A stretch of 64,000 nucleotides of DNA from Mycobacterium sp. ST-F2 (GCF_001905655.1 NZ_JMHT01000069.1:62001-126000); one strand, 5' to 3'. Shown: positions 1 through 8,443, counted from the stretch's first letter. Made by a program: numbers and translations. Notes: generated by a model not told the origin, from the letters alone.

Positions 1-171
1 CGCAGCGGCGGGCACCTCACCGCGGCGGGCCGCGCCGGCCTTGACCGGTTCTGCGCCGAGGCCGAGCGCCGGCATCTGTCCATGGGTGGCAGCGCGGATC
101 TGCTGGCGGCCGTGCTCTTTCTCGACGCGATGTTCCCCGACCCACCGGAAGGACTGCCATGCAGACCCTGA
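1..171 (+). CDS. mdcB: Triphosphoribosyl-dephospho-CoA synthase, C-terminal fragment
   Basis: The window opens inside a reading frame that runs 56 codons to a TGA at 169-171. The fragment contains a GGSADLLAAVLFLDAM stretch, which matches the C-terminal end of CitG/MdcB-type triphosphoribosyl-dephospho-CoA synthases. These make the precursor of the 2'-(5''-phosphoribosyl)-3'-dephospho-CoA prosthetic group carried by the malonate decarboxylase acyl carrier protein. The stop lies 13 bp inside the following mdcC gene, so the two are probably translationally coupled. The start and most of the enzyme lie upstream of the window; an mdcA gene would be expected there too. Confidence 0.75.
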   Translation, partial: RSGGHLTAAGRAGLDRFCAEAERRHLSMGGSADLLAAVLFLDAMFPDPPEGLPCRP

Positions 172-452
172 CGTATCAGTTCCCGGCCTCGCGCACGCCG
201 CGCAGGACACATGTCGGCGTCGTCGCGTCCGGGGACCTGGAAATCCTGCTCGATGAGTCGTCGGACGCCAATGTCGCCGACGTGCGGGTGCGCACCAGCG
301 TCGATGGTTTCGACACCGTGTGGCAGGCCACCTTGGAGCGGTTCTTCTCGCACACCCCGCTCGGGGGTCGTTGGGAGCTAAACGATTTCGGCGCCACGCC
401 CGCTGTGGTCACGCTGCGCCTGCGCCAGGCTGCCGAGGAGGCGGCCCAGTGA
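159..452 (+). CDS. mdcC: Malonate decarboxylase acyl carrier protein (delta subunit)
   Basis: A 97-residue protein of the size and character of MdcC, the small acyl carrier subunit of biotin-independent malonate decarboxylase. MdcC carries the phosphoribosyl-dephospho-CoA arm on a serine, and malonyl and acetyl groups ride on this arm during decarboxylation. The central stretch around residues 25-37 (DESSDANVADVRV) includes serines suitable for the attachment site, though I cannot say which is used. It starts inside the end of mdcB and ends in a GTGA overlap with the next gene, the arrangement of a tight operon. The neighbours mdcB, mdcD/E, mdcG and mdcH make the assignment firm. Confidence 0.88.
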   Translation: MQTLTYQFPASRTPRRTHVGVVASGDLEILLDESSDANVADVRVRTSVDGFDTVWQATLERFFSHTPLGGRWELNDFGATPAVVTLRLRQAAEEAAQ

Positions 453-2191
453 CCGCCACTCAGACCGCCGAGCCGCAGGAGTCCTGGCAGCGAATCCTGC
501 AGCGCCGCAGCTTCATCGAGGGCAGCGCACTGGTCCGCGCCGAGGCACTGCTCGATCCGGGCACGATTCGAGTGCTGTGCGGGCCGTTCGACCGGCTCGA
601 ATCGCCCTGGCTGGAACCGCAGGGCATCGTGCCGCAGGCCGACGACGGTGTCCTCATCGCGCGCGGGGCCATCGACGGACACGCCGTGGTGGTGGCGTCC
701 GTCGAGCAGGGCTTCCAGGGCGGCGGGGCCGGTGAGGTGTCCGGCGCCAAGATCACCCAGGCGCTCCGGTTGGCGGCCGAGACCACCCGGGCAGGTACCC
801 CGACGGCGGCCGTGCTGCTGCTCGAGACCGGCGGCGTGCGCCTGCAGGAAGCCAACCTCGGACTGAACGCCGTGGCCGAACTCGGTTCGGCGCTATTGGA
901 TTTGCGGCCGCTGGCCCCGGTGGTCGGGGTCGTTGCCGGTCAGGTCGGATGCTTCGGTGGCGTGAGCATCGCCGCCGCGCTGTGCACGCGACTGATCGTC
1001 ACCAAGCAGGCGCGTCTCGGGCTCAACGGCCCCGCCGTGATCGAACAGGAAGGCGGCATCGCCGAATTCGACTCGTCCGACCGGGCCCTGATCTGGGGCA
1101 TCGACGGCGGCGAGCAGCGCGCCGCGCTCGGCCTCGCCGACACCGTCGTGGCCGACGACTGCGACGACATCCGGGCCGCGGTGGCCGCCGCGATCGCGGC
1201 CGGCGTCCCCGAGCCCGGCACCCACCGCAGCGAACGCATCGACGTCCTCGGCGCGCGGCTGGCCATGCTCGATCCCCAGCACGCACCAACGCCTGCCGAT
1301 CTGCGCCGCATCTGGGGCGACCGTTACGAGGTGGTCGGTGAAACCGTCACGCCGACAGGCACTCTCGGCACTGGCACTGGCACTGGCACCGGCTCCGGCG
1401 CCGGCCGCGGCCGCACCTGGCTCACCGCGCTCGCGGGCACCGAGCCGACGGCCGTCATCCCCTCGGTCGCCCGCGCTGACACCCCCGGCGCGACGTACCT
1501 GGCGGTGGTACCCGACCCGGACAACCGGTTCTACCGGGCGCGCAAGGGCGAGGTCGGGCTCACCGAAGCCTGGGCGCTGGCATACGCAGTCGACGGCATC
1601 ATCACCGCGGACGCCGCCGCTGACACCAAGCGCGCCATCATCGCCGTCGTCGACCTACCCAGTCAGGCGTACGGCCGCAACGAGGAGATGGCCGGCCTGC
1701 ACCAGGCCATCGCCACCGCCGTCACCGCCTATCACCGGGCTCGCAACGCCGGCCACCCCGTGGTGGCAATCATTGTCGGCCAGGCACTTTCGGGCGGTTT
1801 CATCACTCACGGCATGATGGCGCAGCAGATTCTCGCCCTGGACGATCCTGGCGTCGAAATCCACGCCATGCACAAGGACGCGGCGGCGCGGATCACGCTG
1901 CGCACCGTCGACGAATTGGACCGGCTCGGCAAGACCATCCTGCCCATGAGCTACGACGTCAGAGACTGGGCCAAGCTCGGCTACTGCGACGGGCTGCTGG
2001 CCGTGTCCGATGCCGACCACCCGAGCGACGCCGACGTCACGTCGGTGCGCGCTGCCGTGCTCGCCGCGGTCGAGGCCGCCCGCCGCGGTCCGCGGGACCT
2101 GTCGAACCGGTTGGAGTCGCCCGGAGCGCTGGAAAACCGCAAGGCGTCCAGGGCGGTTCGTGACGCGATGAGCGCGCAATGGCATGACTAG
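449..2191 (+). CDS. mdcD: Malonate decarboxylase beta-gamma fusion (MdcD/MdcE)
   Basis: A 580-residue protein joining the two carboxyltransferase-fold subunits that are separate (MdcD and MdcE) in the classical Klebsiella/Pseudomonas systems. The N-terminal half, to about residue 290, has the MdcD-like core with the LLLETGGVRLQEANLGL stretch. The C-terminal half, from about residue 325, has the MdcE-like GRNEEMAGLHQ and GQALSGGF regions. The product decarboxylates malonyl-ACP to acetyl-ACP. The GTG at 449 was chosen because it overlaps the mdcC stop as GTGA and removes an out-of-family N-terminal extension. The two domains are joined by a Gly-Thr-rich linker at about residues 304-325, encoded by GGCACT hexamers. 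Confidence 0.88.
   Translation: MTATQTAEPQESWQRILQRRSFIEGSALVRAEALLDPGTIRVLCGPFDRLESPWLEPQGIVPQADDGVLIARGAIDGHAVVVASVEQGFQGGGAGEVSGAKITQALRLAAETTRAGTPTAAVLLLETGGVRLQEANLGLNAVAELGSALLDLRPLAPVVGVVAGQVGCFGGVSIAAALCTRLIVTKQARLGLNGPAVIEQEGGIAEFDSSDRALIWGIDGGEQRAALGLADTVVADDCDDIRAAVAAAIAAGVPEPGTHRSERIDVLGARLAMLDPQHAPTPADLRRIWGDRYEVVGETVTPTGTLGTGTGTGTGSGAGRGRTWLTALAGTEPTAVIPSVARADTPGATYLAVVPDPDNRFYRARKGEVGLTEAWALAYAVDGIITADAAADTKRAIIAVVDLPSQAYGRNEEMAGLHQAIATAVTAYHRARNAGHPVVAIIVGQALSGGFITHGMMAQQILALDDPGVEIHAMHKDAAARITLRTVDELDRLGKTILPMSYDVRDWAKLGYCDGLLAVSDADHPSDADVTSVRAAVLAAVEAARRGPRDLSNRLESPGALENRKASRAVRDAMSAQWHD
1358..1390 (+). repeat. GGCACT hexanucleotide tandem repeat in the mdcD/E linker
   Basis: One GGCACT, a CTC spacer, then three tandem GGCACT copies and a GGCACC variant. 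They encode alternating Gly-Thr in the linker of the fused decarboxylase. A six-base unit keeps the reading frame when copies are gained or lost, so linker length could vary between strains without killing the gene. Confidence 0.8.
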
Positions 2192-2837
2192 GGCGGCTCG
2201 CCGGCAGGTGCCCCGGTCCGGTTCCCAGGTGCCCCGCCCCCCGGTGCCTCGCCCGCACGACCTGATCCGGGTCGCGCCGACGCTGGAGGTGACCGGACCC
2301 GACTGGGTGCGCCCGGCGCTGGCGGCGGCACCGTGGGTCGTGGTGCGTCGCGCCACCTGCCCACCTGGTCTGGTACCGGTCGGCATCCGGGGTCACTGGC
2401 GGTCACAACGCCACCCGACGGTGATCGATGCCGCCGACATCCTCGAAATACTCTCGCCGCCAGAGCTTCTGCAGCGGTTGGACCAGCTGCCAGACCTGCC
2501 GGCCGCCGCGGCCCTGCGCGCGGCCGCGGCGATCATGGCGCCGACCGGGCTGCGGTGGGGCCCTTGCGGCAGCGTCGGGTTCACCCTCGCCAGCGGGGTC
2601 GTGATGATGACCGCCGAAAGCGATCTCGACCTCATCGTCACCGCGGAACGGCTGCCGCCGCGCGACGTGCTCGTTGCGCTTGCCGCCGCCCTGAGCGAGC
2701 TGCCTGCCCGGGTGGACTGCCAGCTCGATCTACCCGCAGGCGGGGTCGCGCTGGGCGAAATTGTCCGCGCCGAAAGGGTTTTGGTGCGCACCGACAACGG
2801 ACCGGTGCTGACAACCGTTGCCGAGCTGGCGGGATGA
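2184..2837 (+). CDS. mdcG: Holo-ACP synthase of malonate decarboxylase (phosphoribosyl-dephospho-CoA transferase)
   Basis: A 217-residue MdcG-family protein. It transfers the phosphoribosyl-dephospho-CoA group from the triphosphoribosyl precursor onto apo-MdcC, releasing pyrophosphate. The diagnostic region is WGPCGSVGFTLASG followed by SDLDLIV (residues about 127-157), the nucleotidyltransferase-like Gly-Ser and Asp-x-Asp motifs of the family. The first 25 residues are Arg/Pro-rich and the true start could be slightly downstream. It overlaps the end of mdcD/E by 8 bp, so coupled translation is likely. The length fits the family (about 200-215 residues). Confidence 0.85.
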   Translation: MTRAARRQVPRSGSQVPRPPVPRPHDLIRVAPTLEVTGPDWVRPALAAAPWVVVRRATCPPGLVPVGIRGHWRSQRHPTVIDAADILEILSPPELLQRLDQLPDLPAAAALRAAAAIMAPTGLRWGPCGSVGFTLASGVVMMTAESDLDLIVTAERLPPRDVLVALAAALSELPARVDCQLDLPAGGVALGEIVRAERVLVRTDNGPVLTTVAELAG

Positions 2838-2868
2838 ACGCTCAGCGAGGAGCGCAGGCGGATCGCGC

Positions 2869-3816
2869 ATGAGCACCGCCTTCCTGTATCCGGGGCAGGG
2901 CTCGCAGAGAGTGGGCATGTTGGGCGCACTGCCCGACTCCGCCGCCACTCGCCAGACCCTCAGCGAGGCCACTGATGTGCTGGGCGACATCAGCGCGCTC
3001 GACAGTGCTGAGGCGCTGGGGTCCACCACCAACGACCAACTCGCCCTGTTGATCTCCGCCGTGGCTGCCACCCGGATCCTCGGTGACGAGTACGGCATCA
3101 CTCCGTCGATGGTGGCCGGACACTCCGCCGGGGCGTTCGGCGCAGCGGTGGCGGCCGGTGTCCTGACATTCGCCGAGGCCCTCGAAGCGGTCCGTCGGCG
3201 CGGTGACCTGATGGCTGCGGCGTGCGCGGGCGGACAGTGGGGGATGGCCGCCGTGACCGGACTACCGCTGCGGACCGTGCGGGCGCTGGTTCCGGGCACC
3301 GCCGAGTTGTGGATCGCCAACATCAACTCGGCTGACCAGATCGTCCTCGGCGGCACGACGGCTGCGCTGGCCCACGCCCGGGAGGCTGCCCAACAGGCAG
3401 GCGCACGGGATGTCGACATGTTGGACGTGCCGGTCGCGTCGCATGGTCCGATACAGTCGGGCACCGCCGCCGCCCTCGCCGAGTATCTCGCCGACGTGCC
3501 GCACCGAACCCAGACCGCGGCCTACATGACGAACATGGGTGCACGCCGCATCGTCAATGACGCGGCCGCGGTCGTCGCGGACCTCGCAGGCTCTGTCGCA
3601 CATCCCGTGCGCTGGTACGACATTGCGCGGCTGCTGCCCGAATTCGACGTCACCGCGGCCGTCCAGGTGCCGCCCGGCCACGTGCTGTGCCGCCTGGTCG
3701 CGTCGGCCGCGCCGCAGCTGACGGTGTTCAACGCCGGTGACGGGTTCGACGTGGTGGGCGCGCGGCTCGGACGCGGTGCCCGGACGCGGATCGGCGACGG
3801 GCCCAACACCCCATAA
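2869..3816 (+). CDS. mdcH: Malonyl-CoA:ACP transacylase of malonate decarboxylase
   Basis: A 315-residue FabD-like acyltransferase. It opens with the family signature FLYPGQGSQRVGM and has the nucleophilic elbow GHSAG at residues 84-88 (Ser86). In the mdc pathway it loads malonyl from malonyl-CoA onto MdcC to start the catalytic cycle. The ATG at 2869 was preferred over an upstream start because it gives the normal N-terminus and has an AGCGAGGAG ribosome-binding site about 16 bases ahead. It is the last gene of the mdc operon and is followed by a strong hairpin. Confidence 0.88.
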   Translation: MSTAFLYPGQGSQRVGMLGALPDSAATRQTLSEATDVLGDISALDSAEALGSTTNDQLALLISAVAATRILGDEYGITPSMVAGHSAGAFGAAVAAGVLTFAEALEAVRRRGDLMAAACAGGQWGMAAVTGLPLRTVRALVPGTAELWIANINSADQIVLGGTTAALAHAREAAQQAGARDVDMLDVPVASHGPIQSGTAAALAEYLADVPHRTQTAAYMTNMGARRIVNDAAAVVADLAGSVAHPVRWYDIARLLPEFDVTAAVQVPPGHVLCRLVASAAPQLTVFNAGDGFDVVGARLGRGARTRIGDGPNTP

Positions 3817-3843
3817 CGGACCATGCGCTGCGTCGGCCGGTGT

Positions 3844-3887
3844 GCGGGCCTGCTGCTTCCACCCCGCTGCCGAAGCAGCAGGCCCGC
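3844..3887 (+). terminator. Hairpin terminator after the mdc operon
   Basis: A perfect 16-bp inverted repeat (3844-3859 and 3872-3887, GCGGGCCTGCTGCTTC and its complement) with a 12-base loop lies 27 bp past the mdcH stop. There is no long T-run, which is usual for mycobacterial terminators. It sits between convergent genes and could end transcription from both sides. Confidence 0.75.
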
Positions 3888-3943
3888 GATAGGGTTTATC
3901 TCTGTTGAGTTATCAAGGTGCACAGAAGGTTTCGGGCCGTGTC

Positions 3944-5182
3944 TTATGCGGCGTGGTTGAGGCGCATGGTGCGGCGGTTGTAGGCGGGGATGGGTCTGCG
4001 GTGTGGGTCGACGGCCGCGGGTGGGATGAGCCAGGGGTGTCGGTCGATGCCGATGACGACGTCCCAGCCGAAGTGGTGGATGTCGGCGTGGCAGGCCGGG
4101 CAGAGCAGGCAGCCGTTGTCCAGGCTGGTGTCGCCGCCGTGAGTCCAGTGCCGGATGTGGTGCGCGTGGGTGCGCCCCGCGGGGGCGCCGCATTTGATGC
4201 ATCCCCCGTCGCGTAGGTAGAGCGCTTTGCGTAGATGGGGTGGGAACAGGCGTTTGTCCCGTCCCATGTCCAGCGGCACCCGTTCGTCGTCGACGATTAC
4301 GGTGGTAACCGCGGTGTCGCAGGTCAGCCGGTCCAGGGTCATCGCGCTGATCGACCCGATGAACTCCAGTTGGGCCAGGTCCGGGGCATCGGCGGGCACC
4401 GTCACCAACAACTGCGTCCGGGGCGCCGAGGCCACCTCTGCGCCGCGGGCGGCGATGTCCAGCATCGCCTCCAGCGCATCCGCGCGCCGCCGCCCGGCCG
4501 AGCGAGTGTCGGGGGAGCCGTCGGGTTCGGGCCGCGGTGCGGACAGTTCTTCGACCATCGCGACGTATTTGGCGCCGACCTCGGCATCCAGATCCGCCCG
4601 AACCTGCACCCGACCGTCCGAGGTGACGCGGTGGTCGGCGGTGTTGATGGACCGGTCCTCGGCCGCCGGCAACCCACCGTCCGCCGCGGCGACCCGGTTG
4701 CCCAGGCGCCGGGCGCGGTTCCCAATCTCAGCGGGGGTGGCCCCGGAGAAGAACTGCCCCAACAGGTCGGTCACCTGCGTGAACCGGGCCTCCTCGTCGA
4801 CCGGGCCGGGTGCGCGGGCTCGAATGTGGTTGATGCCTTTGACGATCGCATCGACATGCTCACCGGAGATCGCGCCGTCGGCGGCGTGCGCCGCCAACGT
4901 GGGCAGTGCCGGCAGCGCCCCACCGACACGGACCAGGCGTTCGGCCACCGACGGCGAGCATCCCAATGTCATCAACACTTCCCGTAGCGTCCGCCCCTGC
5001 GCGGCGGCCACCCCCAACCGATCCAGAACCCCGACCAACATCGCCGCCAGATGATCGGCCACATTGCGCAGCCTCAACACACATCCCAACGCCTCCAACG
5101 CGTGGTCGCCGGCCATGTCGTCCGACGGGTGCACACCTCGGATGGTGTCGATGCTGGTGGTGAGTTCTCCCGTGATCCCCAT
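3944..5182 (-). CDS. DUF222/HNH endonuclease-domain protein (13E12 repeat family)
   Basis: A 412-residue protein of the mycobacterial 13E12/REP13E12 type. The N-terminal two thirds is a DUF222 domain (DHALEALGCVLRLRNVADHLAA onwards). The C-terminus is an HNH nuclease domain with a zinc-binding CIKC pair, the HAHHIRHW histidines, a conserved Asn and a second CPACH pair (about residues 335-385). Its biological role is unknown; family copies are repeated in mycobacterial genomes and can act as insertion targets. The ATG at 5182 was chosen because the next upstream in-frame start (5236) would put a perfect SOS box inside the coding region. That longer form (430 residues) is a real alternative, since several annotated 13E12 genes do contain the box. 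Confidence 0.85.
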   Translation of the reverse strand: MGITGELTTSIDTIRGVHPSDDMAGDHALEALGCVLRLRNVADHLAAMLVGVLDRLGVAAAQGRTLREVLMTLGCSPSVAERLVRVGGALPALPTLAAHAADGAISGEHVDAIVKGINHIRARAPGPVDEEARFTQVTDLLGQFFSGATPAEIGNRARRLGNRVAAADGGLPAAEDRSINTADHRVTSDGRVQVRADLDAEVGAKYVAMVEELSAPRPEPDGSPDTRSAGRRRADALEAMLDIAARGAEVASAPRTQLLVTVPADAPDLAQLEFIGSISAMTLDRLTCDTAVTTVIVDDERVPLDMGRDKRLFPPHLRKALYLRDGGCIKCGAPAGRTHAHHIRHWTHGGDTSLDNGCLLCPACHADIHHFGWDVVIGIDRHPWLIPPAAVDPHRRPIPAYNRRTMRLNHAA

Positions 5183-5193
5183 ACCTGATTCTA

Positions 5194-5209
5194 TCGAACA
5201 AATGTTCGA
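5194..5209 (-). promoter_or_regulatory. LexA/SOS box upstream of the DUF222-HNH gene
   Basis: TCGAACAAATGTTCGA is an exact match to the mycobacterial/Gram-positive SOS consensus (TCGAAC-N4-GTTCGA). It lies 12-27 bases upstream of the chosen start codon, so LexA would be expected to repress the nuclease gene until DNA damage. Confidence 0.85.
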
Positions 5210-5246
5210 ATCACAAGGGTTTTCTGGCGGGTTCAAGTGTTATGTC

Positions 5247-5289
5247 TCAGGACACCGGTGACAGTTCCGCATCAGGACATCGGTGACAC
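5247..5289. repeat. Duplicated 18-bp motif resembling an IS481-type transposon end
   Basis: Two direct copies of an 18-bp motif, TCAGGACAC/TCGGTGACAG/C (5247-5264 and 5272-5289), differ at two positions and sit 25 bp apart. The reverse complement, TGTCACCGATGTCCTGA, resembles the ends of actinobacterial IS481-family elements as I recall them. No transposase frame survives nearby, so this would be a scar or solo end. The rest of 5290-5475 contains no gene I can support. Confidence 0.4.
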
Positions 5290-5475
5290 TTTTGATGGTC
5301 TTGGTGGTGCCGCTTGGGCCCGCAGGCTCGGCGGGCGGCTGTCCATGCTTCGGCCTCGAAACCGGGCCAGAAGGTGTATCGACGCAGAGGTATCACCCTG
5401 GTAGGCAACGCATACGCCGGTGACCCGCGAAACTGAAGACTCCGTGAGGGCGCGGCTCAGCAGACCGCCGCGACC

Positions 5476-6243
5476 TCAGGTGCGGATGACCGACGGGCCC
5501 AGCGCCTCATAGCGGTGTGCGTCCGCGGCGGGCAACTCGGTGCCGGTCACGATGGTTTCGAAATCGCCTACGTCGGCGAACCGGCAGAAGCTGGTCTCGC
5601 CGAACTTGGAGTGGGCGGCCACCAGGATGCGGCGCATCGCGACCGACACCGCGGTCTGTTTGACCGCGGCCACAGCGGGGTCCGGTGTCGTCAGCCCGTG
5701 CTCGGGTGTGATGCCGTTGGTGCCGAGGTAGGCGACGTCGATGACCAGGCTGCGCAATCGCTCCACCGCCCAGCTGTCCACCGTCGCGAGGGTCCGGCCG
5801 CGCATCCGTCCGCCGAGCAGCAACACCGTCACAGTCTCGCTGTGGGCCAGCGCCTCGGCGGCCAGCAGTGACGACGTCACGACCGTCAGCTCCCGGTCCG
5901 CCAGTTGCTCGGCGATCAATCGCGGAGTGAAACCCTCGTCCAGATAAACGGTTTCAGCTCCGTGTAGCAGATCAGCGGCCCCGGCTGCGATCCGGTGTTT
6001 CTGAGCCAGGTCGACCTGGCTGCGGTATTCCACCGTCGATTCGAATGCTGCTGTCTCCAGCGGTATGGCTCCGCCGTGGACCCGTTTGAGCATCCGGCGG
6101 CCGGCCAGCGCCTTCAGGTCGCGGCGGATGGTCTCCGACGCCACATTCAGTTCTTCGGCCAGGGCCAGCACCTCGACCCGCCCGCGGGTACGGGCGAACT
6201 CGACGATCTGGCGCTGGCGGCTGTCTGAATCCACGGATGACAT
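5476..6243 (-). CDS. DeoR-family transcriptional regulator of the PTS locus
   Basis: A 255-residue DeoR-type repressor. The N-terminal winged helix-turn-helix covers residues 7-60 (RQRQIVEFARTRGRVEV, then SETIRRDLKALAG). The C-terminal sugar-phosphate sensor domain has the family's VYLDEGFT, TVVTSSLLAAEAL and YLGTNGI stretches. Members sense a phosphorylated sugar and release DNA. The gene lies directly downstream of the PTS permease on the same strand, 15 bp from its stop, so the two are probably co-transcribed. The TGGGCA repeat array in the permease/dehydrogenase divergent gap is its likely operator. Confidence 0.85.
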   Translation of the reverse strand: MSSVDSDSRQRQIVEFARTRGRVEVLALAEELNVASETIRRDLKALAGRRMLKRVHGGAIPLETAAFESTVEYRSQVDLAQKHRIAAGAADLLHGAETVYLDEGFTPRLIAEQLADRELTVVTSSLLAAEALAHSETVTVLLLGGRMRGRTLATVDSWAVERLRSLVIDVAYLGTNGITPEHGLTTPDPAVAAVKQTAVSVAMRRILVAAHSKFGETSFCRFADVGDFETIVTGTELPAADAHRYEALGPSVIRT

Positions 6244-6258
6244 TCTTGCGGTCGTCGT

Positions 6259-8232
6259 CTACCGGGCTTCGCTCAGCACCGCCCGGACCTCCTCGGGCGT
6301 GTTGGCCCGGCGCAACCGCTCCACCTCGTCCTTGTTCAGGAATACATGCGCGATCCGGGTGAGCAGTGCCATGTGGTCCTTGCCCGCGCCGGCGATGCCC
6401 ACCACGAACTCGGCGGGCTTGCCGTTCCAGTCAATGGGTTCGGGATAGCGGACGAACGAGATCCCGGAGTGCCGGATCGCGCCCTTGGCGTCATTGGTGC
6501 CGTGCGGGATCGCCAGACCGTTGCCCATATAGGTCGACACCGACTTCTCCCGCTCGTGCATGGCGTCGACGTAGGAGGCGTCGACGGCATGCGCCGCGAC
6601 CAGGAGGCTGCCGGCTTCGGTGATGGCGTCCTCGGCGGTGGTGGCCGAGCCGGACAGCACGATCGAGTCGAGCGACAGCACATCGTCGGAATCGGCAGTG
6701 GGTTCGCCTGGCGCCGTGGCTGATTCGCCCGAGGCTGCAGAGGTGCCGTTGGTGCTTCCCAGCAGTTCGAGGATTTCGTCGTAGCGGGGGGAGTTCATGA
6801 AGTCGTCGACCGAGACGTGGATGGCCGATGGGGTCTTCTGCCGGGCCCGGTCGGTGAGGTCGCGGTGGGTGACGGCCAGCCCGTAGGTATCGGTGAGGTT
6901 GGAGATGGCCTGGTTGACGACCGTCACATCGGTGAAGCCGGCGTCGCGGATCTTCTTGCGCAGCACCGAGGCTCCCATCGCGGACGAACCCATGCCGGCG
7001 TCGCAGGCGAACACGATGGTGGAGATGGGACCGGTCGCAGAGCTGCCGACCAATGCCGAGGCCACGCTGGAGCGCTTGCCCTTCAGCGCCTCCATTTCGG
7101 CTGTGGCGGCGGCCAGATCCGGTTCATCGGTGGCGCGGTCGGTCTTGAGCAGCACAGCGGCCACCGCGAACGAGACGGCAGCCGCCCCGAGCACCGACAG
7201 CGTGACACCGAGGTAGCTGCCGGTCGCCGTCTGGGCATAGACGGCGATGATCGAACCAGGTGCGGCGGGAGCACGCAGGCCGGAGCCGAACAGCACGTTG
7301 ATGAAGATGCCCGTCATTCCGCCCAGGATGGTGGCGGCGATGAGCTTCGGCTTCATCAGGACGTACGGGAAGTAGATCTCGTGGATGCCGCCGAGGAACT
7401 GGATGATCGCCGCGCCTGGTGCGGATGCCTTGGCGGCGCCGCGGCTGAACACCATGAACGCCAACAGGATTCCGAGGCCCGGGCCCGGGTTGGCCTCCAA
7501 CAGGAACAGCACGGATTTGCCGGTGTCGAGCGCCTGGGTGGTGCCCAGCGGGGTCAGGACGCCGTGGTTGATGGCGTTGTTGAGGAAGAGCACCTTGGCG
7601 GGTTCGATGAAGATCGAGGTGAGCGGCAGCAGATCATGGCCGACGAGGTAGTCGACGACGTGGCCCGCGCCGCGGGTGAAGGCCGATACCACCGGGCCGA
7701 CGCCGAAGAACCCGATGACGGCCATCAGCAGGCCGGTGATCCCGGCCGAGAAATTGTTGACCAGCATCTCGAAGCCGGGGCGAATCTTGCCGTCCCACAA
7801 CGCATCCAGCTTCTTGATCACCCAGCCGCCCAAGGGCCCCATGATCATCGCGCCCATGAACATCGGAACATCCGAACCGGCGACCACGCCCATGGTGGTG
7901 ATGGCACCGACCACGGCTCCGCGGGTGCCGTACACCATTCGGCCGCCGGTGGATCCGATGAGGATCGGCAGCAGGTAGGTGATCATCGGCCCGACGATGC
8001 CGCCCTTCTCGTAGGCTCCCCAGCCGCCGATGTGGGCCACCCAGCCGTCCGGGTTCTGCAGCGAGTGAAAGAGGCCGGGCAACCAGCCGGTCTTGATGAA
8101 CAGTGCGGTGATCAGGCCCCATGCGATGAAGGCGCCGATATTCGGCATCACCATGTTCGACAGTGCGGTGCCGAGCTGCTGTACCCGCACGCGCAGACTG
8201 ACGCGCCGCGGTGTTTCCGTCGTTGCCGTCAT
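6259..8232 (-). CDS. mtlA: PTS mannitol-type transporter, fused EIICBA
   Basis: A 657-residue membrane permease with all three mannitol-family PTS modules. The EIIC membrane domain (residues about 15-365) has several hydrophobic segments and the GGIHEIYFPY motif at 281-290. EIIB (about 403-490) has the phospho-cysteine Cys410 in VFACDAGMGSSAMG. EIIA (about 522-655) has the phospho-histidine His577 in AIPHGT. The protein takes phosphate from HPr and releases a hexitol phosphate inside the cell. The ATG at 8232 has a GGAGG site about 10 bases upstream; the longer frame to 8307 runs into the operator array. Mannitol is inferred from the family; another hexitol is possible. Confidence 0.88.
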   Translation of the reverse strand: MTATTETPRRVSLRVRVQQLGTALSNMVMPNIGAFIAWGLITALFIKTGWLPGLFHSLQNPDGWVAHIGGWGAYEKGGIVGPMITYLLPILIGSTGGRMVYGTRGAVVGAITTMGVVAGSDVPMFMGAMIMGPLGGWVIKKLDALWDGKIRPGFEMLVNNFSAGITGLLMAVIGFFGVGPVVSAFTRGAGHVVDYLVGHDLLPLTSIFIEPAKVLFLNNAINHGVLTPLGTTQALDTGKSVLFLLEANPGPGLGILLAFMVFSRGAAKASAPGAAIIQFLGGIHEIYFPYVLMKPKLIAATILGGMTGIFINVLFGSGLRAPAAPGSIIAVYAQTATGSYLGVTLSVLGAAAVSFAVAAVLLKTDRATDEPDLAAATAEMEALKGKRSSVASALVGSSATGPISTIVFACDAGMGSSAMGASVLRKKIRDAGFTDVTVVNQAISNLTDTYGLAVTHRDLTDRARQKTPSAIHVSVDDFMNSPRYDEILELLGSTNGTSAASGESATAPGEPTADSDDVLSLDSIVLSGSATTAEDAITEAGSLLVAAHAVDASYVDAMHEREKSVSTYMGNGLAIPHGTNDAKGAIRHSGISFVRYPEPIDWNGKPAEFVVGIAGAGKDHMALLTRIAHVFLNKDEVERLRRANTPEEVRAVLSEAR

Positions 8233-8299
8233 TGTGCTGGACCTCCGCCTGTCGCCCGTGAAGGTGATGCCGGTCACATCACCGTGTATTACGAGTAAA

Positions 8300-8388
8300 G
8301 CCCACAAGTGGGCATGATGGCAAGAAAATGGGCAAAAATGGGCAGCAAAAAGTTTGTAGTTATGCCCGAATTGGGGTTAGAGTGGGCA
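8300..8388. promoter_or_regulatory. Phased TGGGCA operator array in the PTS/dehydrogenase divergent promoter
   Basis: The AT-rich gap holds an inverted repeat GCCCAC-AA-GTGGGC (8300-8313) and TGGGCA hexamers at 8309, 8329, 8339 and 8383, with a degenerate TGGCA at 8318. The first copies are about 10 bp apart, so they lie on one face of the helix, and a TGCCCG half-site lies at 8363. This is the natural place for the DeoR regulator to control both directions. Confidence 0.6.
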
Positions 8389-8443
8389 CAACGTGAACCA
8401 CGACACACCAACCGGCCAGGCCGGAGCACCCGGAAGGAACGCC

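Noticed and set aside
6817-8298. A 493-codon plus-strand frame across the PTS gene
   Set aside because: It is antisense to a clear EIICBA protein and also covers the operator array; its sequence is low-complexity shadow.
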